From the NCBI RefSeq assembly GCF_000970675.1, contig NZ_LAJA01000006.1, positions 121,981-185,980 of the forward strand: 64,000 bases of DNA. The letters run 5' to 3'. This DNA comes from Domibacillus tundrae. GTDB lineage: Bacteria; Bacillota; Bacilli; Bacillales; Domibacillaceae. The notes below the pieces were generated by a model. That model saw nothing but the letters and a program-made list of their open reading frames with translations, was not told the origin of the DNA and ran no database searches. Below, piece after piece: positions 8,149 to 15,573 of the stretch. How positions within the stretch are numbered: position 1 is the stretch's first letter; every line of letters begins with the position of its first letter. Made by a program: the position numbers and the translations under genes.

Positions 8149-8415
8149 ATGCAGCGATACCGGAGAAGAAATACCCCAGCTTTTACGTTTTTGGCCTATT
8201 TTACATTGATTGCAGGTGTTGCCTTGTTTTCGATCGGTCTTTTCAACGCGGACATGGAGCTTAACGAAAAAGGTTATTATATTGCCGTTATGATTCTTGT
8301 GGCGGTTGGTGCTATCTTAACGCAAAAAGTAACACGTGATAATGCGGAAGACAATGAAATTATTGCGGAAGAAGAAGAACGAAGACGCGGAAGCATAAAG
8401 CCGCCTTCTGAATAA
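8149..8415 (+). CDS. YiaA/YiaB-family two-helix membrane protein
   Basis: 88 residues with two membrane segments (about 13-33 and 44-62): NTPAFTFLAYFTLIAG and GYYIAVMILVAVGAI, the YiaAB two-helix domain, including the conserved phrase NEKGYYI and TQKVTRDN after the second helix. The tail is acidic and cytosolic. Function is unknown in the family. AGGAGG precedes the ATG by seven bases. Monocistronic, with a terminator after the stop. Confidence 0.8.
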   Translation: MQRYRRRNTPAFTFLAYFTLIAGVALFSIGLFNADMELNEKGYYIAVMILVAVGAILTQKVTRDNAEDNEIIAEEEERRRGSIKPPSE

Positions 8416-8422
8416 TATTTAT

Positions 8423-8451
8423 AAAAGATGCCATCTGCGCATCTTTTTTTT
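8423..8451 (+). terminator. Terminator of the YiaAB gene
   Basis: Stem AAAAGATGC/GCATCTTTT with a long T-run. The last T of the run is the first base of the parS site. Confidence 0.8.
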
Positions 8452-8466
8452 GTTTCACGTGAAACA
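8451..8466. promoter_or_regulatory. parS centromere-like site for ParB/Spo0J
   Basis: TGTTTCACGTGAAACA is a perfect 16-base palindrome identical to the Bacillus parS consensus TGTTNCACGTGAAACA. ParB/Spo0J loads here, spreads and recruits SMC condensin during chromosome segregation. Sites cluster in the origin-proximal part of Bacillus chromosomes, which agrees with the nearby rRNA operon and sigW-glmS block. Confidence 0.92.
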
Positions 8467-8548
8467 ATTTATCCAAAGCAGATGGTTAGACGGAGACGCG
8501 CCGCCGCTATATAATCAACTGCAAGGATTAGGAAAGGAGAGGTTCATT

Positions 8549-9208
8549 TTGACTGTAAAAATCAATGTGTACTCCGATTATGTCTGCCCATTTTGTTTTT
8601 TGGCGGAACAGCCGCTTTATGAGGCAATTGAAGGAAAAGACGATATAGAAGTCGAATGGATGCCGTATGAACTGCGTCCGTATCCAAATGAAACACTTCG
8701 TCCGGAAGACAGCTACCTGCAGACGACATGGAAGCAGTCCGTATACCCGCTCGCAAAAGAAATGGGGATTCCAATCGTCCTGCCGAATGTATCACCTCAG
8801 CCTTACACGCACCTTGCGTTTGAAGGCTATCAATTTGCGAAAGCAAACGACAAAGGAAATGAGTACAACGATCGGATGCTGCGTGCTTTTTTTCAGGAAC
8901 AACAGAACATTGGCGATGTAGATGTGCTGACAAAGCTTGCCGGTGAAATTGGCTTAGATGAAGGAGCATATCGTGCAGCAATTGAAAATCGTACGTATAA
9001 AGAGGCGCACGAAAAAGCGTTGGATCATGCTTATAATGAAGCAGAGATTACAGCTGTGCCGACATTTATGATCGGAAGCACAAAGGTGTCTGGTATTCGC
9101 TCAAAAGAAGCACTGGAGCAAATCATTGAACAAGAACGAAAAAAACAAACGAAAAAAGTGACACTGCTGATGGATGGCCAGTCTTGCGGCATTGATGGCT
9201 GCTCATAA
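8549..9208 (+). CDS. DsbA-family (FrnE-like) thiol oxidoreductase
   Basis: 219 residues with a thioredoxin fold and DsbA-type helical insertion. The active-site motif CPFC is at residues 13-16 (YSDYVCPFCF) and the cis-proline loop AVPTFMIG near 175. Family members include FrnE and 2-hydroxychromene-2-carboxylate isomerase-like proteins; no signal peptide is present, so it acts in the cytosol. The open frame reaches back to 8450, through the parS site, but TTG 8549 has AAGGAG nine bases upstream and begins the conserved fold. The C-terminus has an extra CGIDGCS tail with two cysteines. Confidence 0.85.
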   Translation: MTVKINVYSDYVCPFCFLAEQPLYEAIEGKDDIEVEWMPYELRPYPNETLRPEDSYLQTTWKQSVYPLAKEMGIPIVLPNVSPQPYTHLAFEGYQFAKANDKGNEYNDRMLRAFFQEQQNIGDVDVLTKLAGEIGLDEGAYRAAIENRTYKEAHEKALDHAYNEAEITAVPTFMIGSTKVSGIRSKEALEQIIEQERKKQTKKVTLLMDGQSCGIDGCS

Positions 9209-9375
9209 GAAAAGCGCAAGGCGCACAGCTTTAGACGAGCGCTGGCGGAGGCGTTTTGTGCCTCCAGAAGGGCTTGGCTTTTTGAAGCAAAGACTAAGAG
9301 CACAGCATCCTGCTGCAATGCCTTCTTGACTCACATCCTGTGAGCCCTCGAGCCAATGGCGCCTGAAGCTGGACA
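9209..9375. repeat. Dispersed intergenic repeat, long copy
   Basis: On the minus strand the element begins TGTCCAGCTTCAGGCGCC and ends GCGCCTTGCGCTTTTC. Inside are short palindromes (TCACAGGATGTGA, GGAGGC-GCCTCC). Shortened versions with the same two ends are at 14120-14153 and 63857-63886. It starts immediately after the FrnE-like stop codon and contains no good ORF. Confidence 0.7.
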
Positions 9376-9403
9376 CTGTCTAAAGGTATACACTTTCTTA
9401 ATT

Positions 9404-9508
9404 TCATAAAAAAACCGTCCAATTCAGTTTGGACGGCTGCGCCACTTGTGTCCGACCCTCCGTATGCGGTGAGTCGTTCATGGCGTTCTTTTTTTTGATT
9501 AAAAACAT
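9404..9508 (-). CDS. Candidate 34-residue small ORF after the PAS kinase
   Basis: ATG at 9508 has AGGAG eight bases upstream and opens 34 codons (MFLIKKKNAMNDSPHTEGRT and on), stopping at 9404. It lies 18 bases beyond the kinase stop on the same strand. Its last third is the stem of the kinase terminator, so it may simply be a chance reading of that hairpin. No known family recognised. Confidence 0.2.
   Translation of the reverse strand: MFLIKKKNAMNDSPHTEGRTQVAQPSKLNWTVFL
9411..9437 (-). terminator. Terminator downstream of the PAS kinase
   Basis: Stem CCGTCCAA/TTGGACGG (9429-9436 with 9415-9422) and seven T residues on the minus strand. Confidence 0.85.
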
Positions 9509-9526
9509 GATAAACTCTCCTGTTTG

Positions 9527-10591
9527 TTATCTATTAACCGGCAAGCGAATATAGAAGGTTGTGCCTTCTCCAAGCTTGCTGTCAACCGAAATATGGCCGC
9601 CATGTTCGTGAATAGTTGTATATACCTGTGTCAGGCCAAGTCCCGTCCCGTCCGCTTTGCTTGAGAAAAAAGGTGTGCCCAGCATATTCAACTTCTCTTT
9701 CGGAACCCCGACTCCTGTGTCCGTGACTTGAATATGAATCCACTGATTCTCGCAGTAATGAATAATTTTAATTTTTCCTTTTTCACTAATCGCTTCCAGG
9801 GCGTTTTTTATTAAATTAAAAAATGCTTTTAAATATAAGTTCTTTTTGCCAAGAATCCATTTTTCGGGATCCCGCAAGTCCATTTCCACTTCTACATTAT
9901 ACAGTTTGTCTTGAAACAACAGCATTAACGATTCCAGTTCCTTGTAAAAATAAATCGGCACGAGCGGTTCATCCTGCAGGTCCGGTTTCGATACTTGCAA
10001 TAAATTTTGCAGTGTCATGAGCGCTTTGTCCAGTTCATTTTCCATCGTTTGCAGATACGGGTGTGAATGAGATTCTTTCAATAATTGCAAAAATCCTTTC
10101 ACCGCTGTTAGCGGGTTTTTCACTTCATGTGCAATCCCTGCTGTAATTTGCCCAATTGAAGCAAGTTTTTCCCGGTCGCGCAGTATTTTTTCCGTTTCTT
10201 TGCGGATGGAAATATCCCGGAAGACCGTTTGCATGGCTTTTCTATCGCCAAATATGACTGGACGACAGTAAAGCTCCACTTCCACCGTTGTACCGTCAGC
10301 CCGAATCACTTTCTCTTCGATGAGCGGTGCCAGTTCATTGCCAGTCATGCCTTTTTGAATACGCTTTTTAATCATCTCATGTGATGCCGGCTGGAACACA
10401 GAAAGAACATCTCTGCCGATTAACAATTCTTTTGACGCACGAAAAAAAGCAGCACCCGACTCATTAATATACACAATCTCATAATCAACATGAATAACAA
10501 TCGCCTCGACCGAATATTCAACAATATTTCGATACATTTCTTCTTTTTCTACGATGGCCCGATTGGTTTGGTTAGGTAATACATCTGTCAA
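9527..10591 (-). CDS. Soluble PAS-domain sensor histidine kinase, sporulation-kinase type
   Basis: About 354 residues, no membrane segment. A PAS domain fills residues ~15-130 (YRNIVEYSVEAIVIHVDYEI), then HisKA with AGIAHEVKNPLTAVKGFLQL (phospho-His near 155), and HATPase_c with NLIKNALEAI, DTGVGVP and GTGLGL boxes. The arrangement is that of KinA/KinE-type kinases that feed the Spo0F-Spo0B-Spo0A phosphorelay; no receiver gene is adjacent, which fits an orphan phosphorelay kinase. The frame also allows TTG 10636, but TTG 10591 is preceded by AGGAGGGAGG, so I prefer it. Confidence 0.85.
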   Translation of the reverse strand: MTDVLPNQTNRAIVEKEEMYRNIVEYSVEAIVIHVDYEIVYINESGAAFFRASKELLIGRDVLSVFQPASHEMIKKRIQKGMTGNELAPLIEEKVIRADGTTVEVELYCRPVIFGDRKAMQTVFRDISIRKETEKILRDREKLASIGQITAGIAHEVKNPLTAVKGFLQLLKESHSHPYLQTMENELDKALMTLQNLLQVSKPDLQDEPLVPIYFYKELESLMLLFQDKLYNVEVEMDLRDPEKWILGKKNLYLKAFFNLIKNALEAISEKGKIKIIHYCENQWIHIQVTDTGVGVPKEKLNMLGTPFFSSKADGTGLGLTQVYTTIHEHGGHISVDSKLGEGTTFYIRLPVNR

Positions 10592-10673
10592 TTGCCTCCC
10601 TCCTCTTTCTCCAGATTCCCCTGTTTCTTTCTTCAATTCGCTGTTGATAGCGCTTTTTCCTTTTTGAACAGAA

Positions 10674-10703
10674 AAAAACCATGCTTAGTCTATGACCGCA
10701 TGG
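10674..10703 (-). terminator. Terminator after the STAS pseudogene
   Basis: Stem CCATGC/GCATGG with a run of seven T residues on the minus strand. Confidence 0.7.
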
Positions 10704-10726
10704 CAGTTAACAACATATTTAATTGG

Positions 10727-10910
10727 TTAGATAAACGTATCTTCTCCTAGAATATCCGGGATCTGAAGTAAATCAAAGACGATTTGAACATTTTCTTTTA
10801 CATTCACAATTTTCCTTGTTCGTTGAGTGAATGCACGATATTTAATAACAAACTCATACCAGAAGAATCTACAAAACGATGATAGAGATAAGTTTATTAT
10901 TGACTGCTGC
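10727..10910 (-). pseudogene. Broken STAS-domain (anti-sigma antagonist-like) gene
   Basis: Two frames give complementary halves. One reads RFVDSSGMSLLLNIVHSLNE, including the DSSG motif that holds the phosphorylated serine in RsbV/SpoIIAA-type STAS proteins. The next frame continues as IVNVKENVQIVFDLLQIPDI to a stop at 10727. The 5' part is missing or degraded. A frameshift plus 5' loss makes it non-functional unless it is a sequencing error. Confidence 0.65.
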
Positions 10911-11008
10911 TTTTTCAACCGCAGGAAGCAGCTAGTAGATGGCGGCTGTTCCGCGCATTTCTTTCCGAAATGAATATTAATTGAATAAAGAGGAAATTTT
11001 AAGATTTG

Positions 11009-12178
11009 TTATAAACGCTGCTTTTCATAACGTTTAAATTTAGTCATCGACACCATTCCTAAAACTGGACCGATTCCAAGTAGAATAAATACCCACTCCC
11101 ATCCCATATAAGGCTGCAGGAAAGAAATAAGGTTAATAGATAGAATCGTGATCAGAAATCCGATACTCATTTGAAATGTCAGCGCGGTGCCAACACATTC
11201 CGTTTCTGCAAATTCAGAAACTGCTGCGGAAAACTGAGCGGAGTCCGCAATAACAGAAAAACCCCAAATCATCGCAATGATGATCGTTAAAACGACCGAT
11301 TGTCCAAACACTAATCCAATTAACAGTGAACAGGCAGCACTAATGCCCATTGACCATATTGTTAAACGGGCTCGTCCTACTTTGTCTGCTAATACACCTC
11401 CGACTATACAACCAGCTGCACCAGCGATGCCAATCGCCAAAAATGAAAGCATGGATGAATGAACCGAGCCGCCCGCTGCCAAAAAAAGCGGCAGCCACGT
11501 CCACATCGCATACAATTCCCACATATGGCCAAAATAGCCGTAGTTCGCCAGCATGACAGGCTTATTGCGAACAACTTTGCTGATCATGTTGAACGAAAAA
11601 ATAGATGGTGTTCCTTGCTGAGGCGCATCTTTGACAAAACCGATCATGATCATCGCTGCAAAAGCGGATAACCCTGAGCTCATACCAATCACAATTTCCC
11701 AATTTACATCTGACGCGATCAGCGCAAGCATGTGAGGCAGCGCCGAACCGAGCGTTAACGCACCGATCACAAGACCGATTGCAAGACCCCGCCGCTTCGG
11801 AAACCAAAGCGTCAGCACTTTCACAGCGGTCGGATAGACGCCCGCAAGTGCCGCACCGGTCAAAAAGCGCAGAGACACACCTTGAAAGGCATTGTCCGCA
11901 AATAAAAGCATGCTATTGAGCACTGCCCCGGCCAAAGCGGATACCATAAATAACTTTCGCGCATTAAAGCGGTCTGCCAAGCCAAAATAGGAGCTGGTTA
12001 ACGCGCCTGCCGTAAATCCCGCCGGCACGGCCGCGGATATCCAAGGTTTCGCTGCATCTGTCAGCCCCCATACCTTTGTTAATTCATCAATAACGACTGA
12101 GGCGCTGAACCAAAGGCTTAAGGCAAATAAAACCGCGGTCGAAATCCAGCCCAATGCGCTCCATTTTGATTGTTTCAT
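11009..12178 (-). CDS. Major facilitator superfamily transporter
   Basis: 389 residues with about 12 hydrophobic helices and the MFS loop motif between helices 2 and 3 (GLADRFNARKLFM) and helices 8-9 (GGVLADKVGRARL). Substrate unknown; it is somewhat like anion/nitrate-type MFS members in general layout but no diagnostic motif was seen. ATG 12178 has GGAGG nine bases before it; the longer frame to 12205 lacks a site. It stands alone on the minus strand, back to back with the guanidine locus, so the gap carries two divergent promoters. Confidence 0.8.
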   Translation of the reverse strand: MKQSKWSALGWISTAVLFALSLWFSASVVIDELTKVWGLTDAAKPWISAAVPAGFTAGALTSSYFGLADRFNARKLFMVSALAGAVLNSMLLFADNAFQGVSLRFLTGAALAGVYPTAVKVLTLWFPKRRGLAIGLVIGALTLGSALPHMLALIASDVNWEIVIGMSSGLSAFAAMIMIGFVKDAPQQGTPSIFSFNMISKVVRNKPVMLANYGYFGHMWELYAMWTWLPLFLAAGGSVHSSMLSFLAIGIAGAAGCIVGGVLADKVGRARLTIWSMGISAACSLLIGLVFGQSVVLTIIIAMIWGFSVIADSAQFSAAVSEFAETECVGTALTFQMSIGFLITILSINLISFLQPYMGWEWVFILLGIGPVLGMVSMTKFKRYEKQRL

Positions 12179-12291
12179 TTCGTTCATCCTCCGTGTAAGT
12201 ACCATATATTCATTTTACACACAAAAAAGATATGGTGTTGAGCAGAAATGGTTTTCGTCAAAATATTTTGTTATAAAATCTAACATGTTTA

Positions 12292-12320
12292 TTGCACCAC
12301 TTCTTTTTTCACCGTATACT
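12292..12320 (+). promoter_or_regulatory. Sigma-A promoter of the riboswitch-permease transcript
   Basis: TTGCAC (12292-12297) and TATACT (12315-12320) with a 17-base spacer, about 50 bases before the guanidine-I aptamer. Confidence 0.7.
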
Positions 12321-12369
12321 CCGGAATATCAAACACATACAGGCTCTCATTATCGTAATCGAGAACAAA

Positions 12370-12460
12370 ATTGCTCTCTAGGGTTCCGGTTGAAAAACGT
12401 CTGGTCCGAGAGAGAGCGTACAGTTTTACTGTATACACGGAGGGATAAAAGCCCGGGAGA
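12370..12460 (+). promoter_or_regulatory. Guanidine-I (ykkC-yxkD) riboswitch, first copy
   Basis: The conserved order is present: CTAGGGTTCCG (12378-12388), CTGGTCCGAGAGAGAGC, ACACGGAGGGATAAAAGC and CCGGGAGA. This is the ykkC subtype 1 consensus, an established guanidinium sensor. The last bases CCGGGAGA also form the 5' arm of a terminator, so ligand binding would free the transcript to continue into the permease gene. Confidence 0.93.
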
Positions 12461-12490
12461 ATTTTTTTATAAAATTCTCCCGGTTTTTTT
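12453..12490 (+). terminator. Riboswitch-controlled terminator before the permease
   Basis: CCGGGAGAATTTT pairs with AAAATTCTCCCGG and is followed by a run of seven T residues. The 5' arm overlaps the aptamer 3' end. Confidence 0.9.
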
Positions 12491-12527
12491 ATTTTTCCGA
12501 CAAATCCGGAAAAGAGGGTGAATGAAC

Positions 12528-13889
12528 ATGAACGAACAACCGGCACTGGTCAAATCACTAAAGCTGCACCAAGTCGTTTTTATGGGTCTTGCTTGGATGA
12601 CACCGATGATTTTCTTTACGGTGTATGGCGTCGCATTTGAAGCGGCAGGTGGAATGATGGCTGCTGCATATGTGACAGCATTTATCGCAATTTTCTTTAC
12701 TGCCTATAGCTACAGCCGTATGGTTAAAGCATATCCAACCTCAGGTTCTGCTTACACATACACGAAAAAAGCGATTCATCCGAAAGTTGGATTTTTAGTC
12801 GGCTGGGCTTTGTTGATGGATTACATTTTTTCACCGATTATTGCCGTTTTGACATTCGGCATTTTTATGAATACAGAGTTTCCAGCAATCCCGATTTTCG
12901 TCTGGATCATCGTCATGAATGTTGTCCTTGCCATTGTGAATATTGTCGGCATTAAATCTGCTGCACGTGTAAGCGGAATATCTGTCCTCGTGCAGATCGG
13001 CTTTATTCTTCTCTTTTGTACGCTGATTGTTAAAGATGTTATCATCGGCGACACTGGAACAAGCTCTTTATTCTCGCTTGCACCATTTTTCGGAGACCAT
13101 GTCGCATTTGGCGCTGTATTTTCAGGCGCAGCGCTCATTTGCTTCTGCTTTCTCGGGTTTGATGCGGTTACGACTATGGCAGAAGAAACAATTGATGCCA
13201 AAAAAACGATTCCTAAAGCGATTTTCCTGATTGTATTAATTGCCGCATCGATGTACATTGCCATTTCATATTTAACACAAATTGCTTATCCTGATTTCAC
13301 CTTTACAAATCCAGATAATGCGGCGTACAGCCTTGTACAGCTTGTTGGTGGAAACATGCTAAGCTCGCTGTTTATTATGGTTCTGATGGTCGCGACATTT
13401 ACACAAGGTGTTTCATCTGTAACAAGTGTCAGCCGATTCCTTTATGCTCTTGGACGCGAATCCATTTTGCCGGAAAAATTTTTTACATCTCTTCATCCGA
13501 AATATAAAACACCGGTTGCGAATATCCTATTTGTTGCCGCTGTATCATTATCTGCTGTATTTATTAATCTCGATACAGCTGTTATGTTTGTCAGCTTCGG
13601 TGCCCTGACCGCTTTTACATTTGTCAACTTATCAGTCATCGCTCATTACTATGTAAAGCTGAAAAAACGTTCGTTGAAAGAAACATTTTTGTATCTAATC
13701 TTCCCGCTGATCGGCGCTGGTTTTATCGGCTGGCTGCTCACTCTTTTGGATAAACATACCCTTATGTATGGAGTCACTTGGGTAATCGTCGGATTTATTT
13801 ATCTAGCCTTCAGAAAATCATGGAGTTCATTCAAAGAAGATAAATTAGAGGTTCCAGCAGAATCATTGGCTCAAAGAAAAACAATGTAA
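12528..13889 (+). CDS. APC-superfamily permease, probable guanidine (or guanidine-derivative) importer
   Basis: 453 residues with about 12 membrane helices and the APC amino acid/polyamine permease signature (SGSAYTYTKKAIHPKVGFLVGW cut short here: motif SGSAYTYTKKA near residue 70; FLGFDAVTTMAEET near 205). The family imports amino acids and polyamines by cation symport. Its own guanidine-I riboswitch and the degradation operon next door point to uptake of guanidinium or a compound that yields it; this is inference. ATG 12528 has GAGGG nine bases upstream; ATG 12522, in frame, is too close to the site. Confidence 0.85.
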   Translation: MNEQPALVKSLKLHQVVFMGLAWMTPMIFFTVYGVAFEAAGGMMAAAYVTAFIAIFFTAYSYSRMVKAYPTSGSAYTYTKKAIHPKVGFLVGWALLMDYIFSPIIAVLTFGIFMNTEFPAIPIFVWIIVMNVVLAIVNIVGIKSAARVSGISVLVQIGFILLFCTLIVKDVIIGDTGTSSLFSLAPFFGDHVAFGAVFSGAALICFCFLGFDAVTTMAEETIDAKKTIPKAIFLIVLIAASMYIAISYLTQIAYPDFTFTNPDNAAYSLVQLVGGNMLSSLFIMVLMVATFTQGVSSVTSVSRFLYALGRESILPEKFFTSLHPKYKTPVANILFVAAVSLSAVFINLDTAVMFVSFGALTAFTFVNLSVIAHYYVKLKKRSLKETFLYLIFPLIGAGFIGWLLTLLDKHTLMYGVTWVIVGFIYLAFRKSWSSFKEDKLEVPAESLAQRKTM

Positions 13890-13907
13890 GATAATCTAAC
13901 ATAATGA

Positions 13908-13937
13908 TTGTTTTCAATTTTTCCAGACTGTTATACT
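13908..13937 (+). promoter_or_regulatory. Promoter of the guanidine-degradation operon
   Basis: TTGTTT (13908-13913) and TATACT (13932-13937), spacer 18, between the permease stop and the second riboswitch. The -10 box TATACT is the same as that of the first riboswitch promoter. Confidence 0.5.
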
Positions 13938-13984
13938 TTATTTATAAATCAATAAAGGTTTCCACACTGCGTTGGAAACGAAAA

Positions 13985-14083
13985 GCTGTCTAGGGTTCCG
14001 TTTAAAGAGTCATTCTTTAAAGTCTGGTCCGAGAGAGAGCGTGCAGCTGCTGTTGCATACACGGAAGGATAAAAGCCTGGGAG
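13985..14083 (+). promoter_or_regulatory. Guanidine-I (ykkC-yxkD) riboswitch, second copy
   Basis: CTAGGGTTCCG (13990-14000), GTCTGGTCCGAGAGAGAGC, ACACGGAAGGATAAAAGC and CTGGGAGA repeat the consensus of the first copy; the variable P1b stem differs (TTAAAGAGTCATTCTTTAA here). It is the leader of the cgdAB-like, carboxylase and allophanate hydrolase operon. Confidence 0.93.
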
Positions 14084-14119
14084 ACGACAATCTCTCATGC
14101 TTTTATCCTTTTTTATTTT
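14065..14119 (+). terminator. Riboswitch-controlled terminator before the degradation operon
   Basis: AAGGATAAAAGC (14065-14076) pairs with GCTTTTATCCTT (14099-14110), with an inner GGGAGA/TCTCTC stem, then T-rich sequence. The 5' arm is part of the conserved aptamer 3' end, so aptamer and terminator exclude each other. Confidence 0.88.
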
Positions 14120-14153
14120 CCAGCTTTAGGCGGACGGCCGCCTTGCGCTTTTC
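14120..14153 (+). repeat. Dispersed intergenic repeat, short copy
   Basis: Starts CCAGCTTTAGGC and ends GCCTTGCGCTTTTC, with a GGCGG/CCGCC hairpin between. Same ends as the long copy at 9209-9375. It lies between the riboswitch terminator and the first gene of the operon. Confidence 0.65.
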
Positions 14154-14178
14154 TAATTTTAAAAGGAGGCTGTTTAAC

Positions 14179-14907
14179 ATGACTGCTATTTCAACAAAAC
14201 TAATTCCTGCCGGGGGCAAATGGTCCGGCCGGATCAGCCGCGGCAAATCGATCACGTTTACCGCAATGGAAGACGGCGCCAACATTTCTCTTCTTTTATA
14301 TAACGCACACGATACAGCTGAACGATACAATATGCCTGATACGTTAAAAGCACAGTATACCGCTCACTTGACGAAAGGAAATGTCCTCATGAGCGATAAT
14401 GGCCGTGTACTGGCAAGCATTGCAGATGACTCGCTCGGCTGGCACGATGCGATTTCCGGCTACACATCCCGCAACATGATCGATGCACGCTACGGAAAGA
14501 CGACGTATCAGGAAAAACGAAACGACTGGTACCGAAGCGGCGAGGAAAACTTCGCAGTCGAGCTGTTTCGAAATGGACTAACGACGCGTGATCTCGTTCC
14601 CGTTATTAATCTTTTTTCAAAAATATACTGCACAGAAGACGGCGCCATGCATTTTGTTTCCGGTCACTCAAAAAAGGGCGACACGGTTACTCTACGGACC
14701 GAAATGGACGTCTTGCTCATTTTATCGAATACACCGAATCCGCTTGATCCGAGCACTTCTTATCCATCCGTGCCTGTTGAAGTAACGATTACGGATGCAG
14801 CTCCGGTTCAGGAAGACGACTTTTGCTTGAACCACCGCCCGGAAAACCGGCGCGCGTTTGAAAATACGTGGGATCACACACTGCTCACTGAAGGAGGCGT
14901 TCGATAA
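14179..14907 (+). CDS. Carboxyguanidine deiminase-type subunit (urea carboxylase-associated family), first gene
   Basis: 242 residues of the DUF1989 / urea amidolyase-associated family. In characterised operons, two such proteins (CgdA and CgdB) form an enzyme that removes ammonia from carboxyguanidine to give allophanate. Visible motifs: [20 protein letters not shown] and [14 protein letters not shown] near residues 35-60, and [15 protein letters not shown] near 100. The long open frame starts at 13972, inside the riboswitch, but AAGGAGG lies eight bases before ATG 14179. It overlaps the next gene by one base (TAATG). Confidence 0.85.
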   Translation: MTAISTKLIPAGGKWSGRISRGKSITFTAMEDGANISLLLYNAHDTAERYNMPDTLKAQYTAHLTKGNVLMSDNGRVLASIADDSLGWHDAISGYTSRNMIDARYGKTTYQEKRNDWYRSGEENFAVELFRNGLTTRDLVPVINLFSKIYCTEDGAMHFVSGHSKKGDTVTLRTEMDVLLILSNTPNPLDPSTSYPSVPVEVTITDAAPVQEDDFCLNHRPENRRAFENTWDHTLLTEGGVR

Positions 14908-15560
14908 TGGCTGTTTTACATCATGTTGTAAGCGAACGAAAAGCGGAAGCGGCTTTTTATAACGAAATCATTCCTGCCGGCGATGGCTGGACGTATACGT
15001 TAGAACCCGGCCAAGTGCTTCGCATCGTGGACCTTGAAGGAAATCAAGCAGCAGATACGCTCTTTTATGACGCAGATAATCCTGCTGATCATTATAGTGC
15101 AGTAAATACCATTCAGCGTCAGGGCAATGTTTATTTAACAACCGGGTCTGTCCTTGTCTCTGAGTCAGGCAAAGAGCTGGTAAAAATTGTGGCCGATACG
15201 TGTGGAAACCACGATACAATCGGCGGTGCCTGTTCTGCACAAAGCAATACTGTGCGTTATTCACACGATACACTGCCAATGCACAACTGCCGTGATACGT
15301 TCATGCTTCAGCTTTCGAAGAATGATCCGCTCTTTACAAAGCGCGACCTGGCACCAAACGTCAACTTTTTCATGAATGTACCAGTTACGCCAGACGGCGG
15401 TCTGACATTTGCGGACGGCGTATCCGCTCCCGGCTACTACGTAGAAATGCAGGCAGTGCGCCGCACACTCGTGTTAATCAGCAATTGCCCGCAGTTAAAT
15501 AACCCTTGTAACGCTTATAACCCGACACCGATTCAGCTATTGGTCTGGGACAACTATTAA
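14907..15560 (+). CDS. Carboxyguanidine deiminase-type subunit, second gene
   Basis: 217 residues, the partner of the preceding gene, also of the DUF1989 fold: [20 protein letters not shown] near residue 45, [20 protein letters not shown] near 100 and [19 protein letters not shown] near 150. The Cys, His and Asn positions TCGNHDT and [17 protein letters not shown] look like metal or catalytic sites. AAGGAGG precedes the ATG within the first gene, and TAATG couples the two, in keeping with a heteromeric enzyme. Confidence 0.85.
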   Translation: MAVLHHVVSERKAEAAFYNEIIPAGDGWTYTLEPGQVLRIVDLEGNQAADTLFYDADNPADHYSAVNTIQRQGNVYLTTGSVLVSESGKELVKIVADTCGNHDTIGGACSAQSNTVRYSHDTLPMHNCRDTFMLQLSKNDPLFTKRDLAPNVNFFMNVPVTPDGGLTFADGVSAPGYYVEMQAVRRTLVLISNCPQLNNPCNAYNPTPIQLLVWDNY

Positions 15561-15573
15561 AGGAGCGATGACA

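Noticed and set aside
12289..12546. Minus-strand ORF across the first guanidine riboswitch
   Set aside because: It overlaps conserved aptamer sequence and the terminator; the RNA explains the region.
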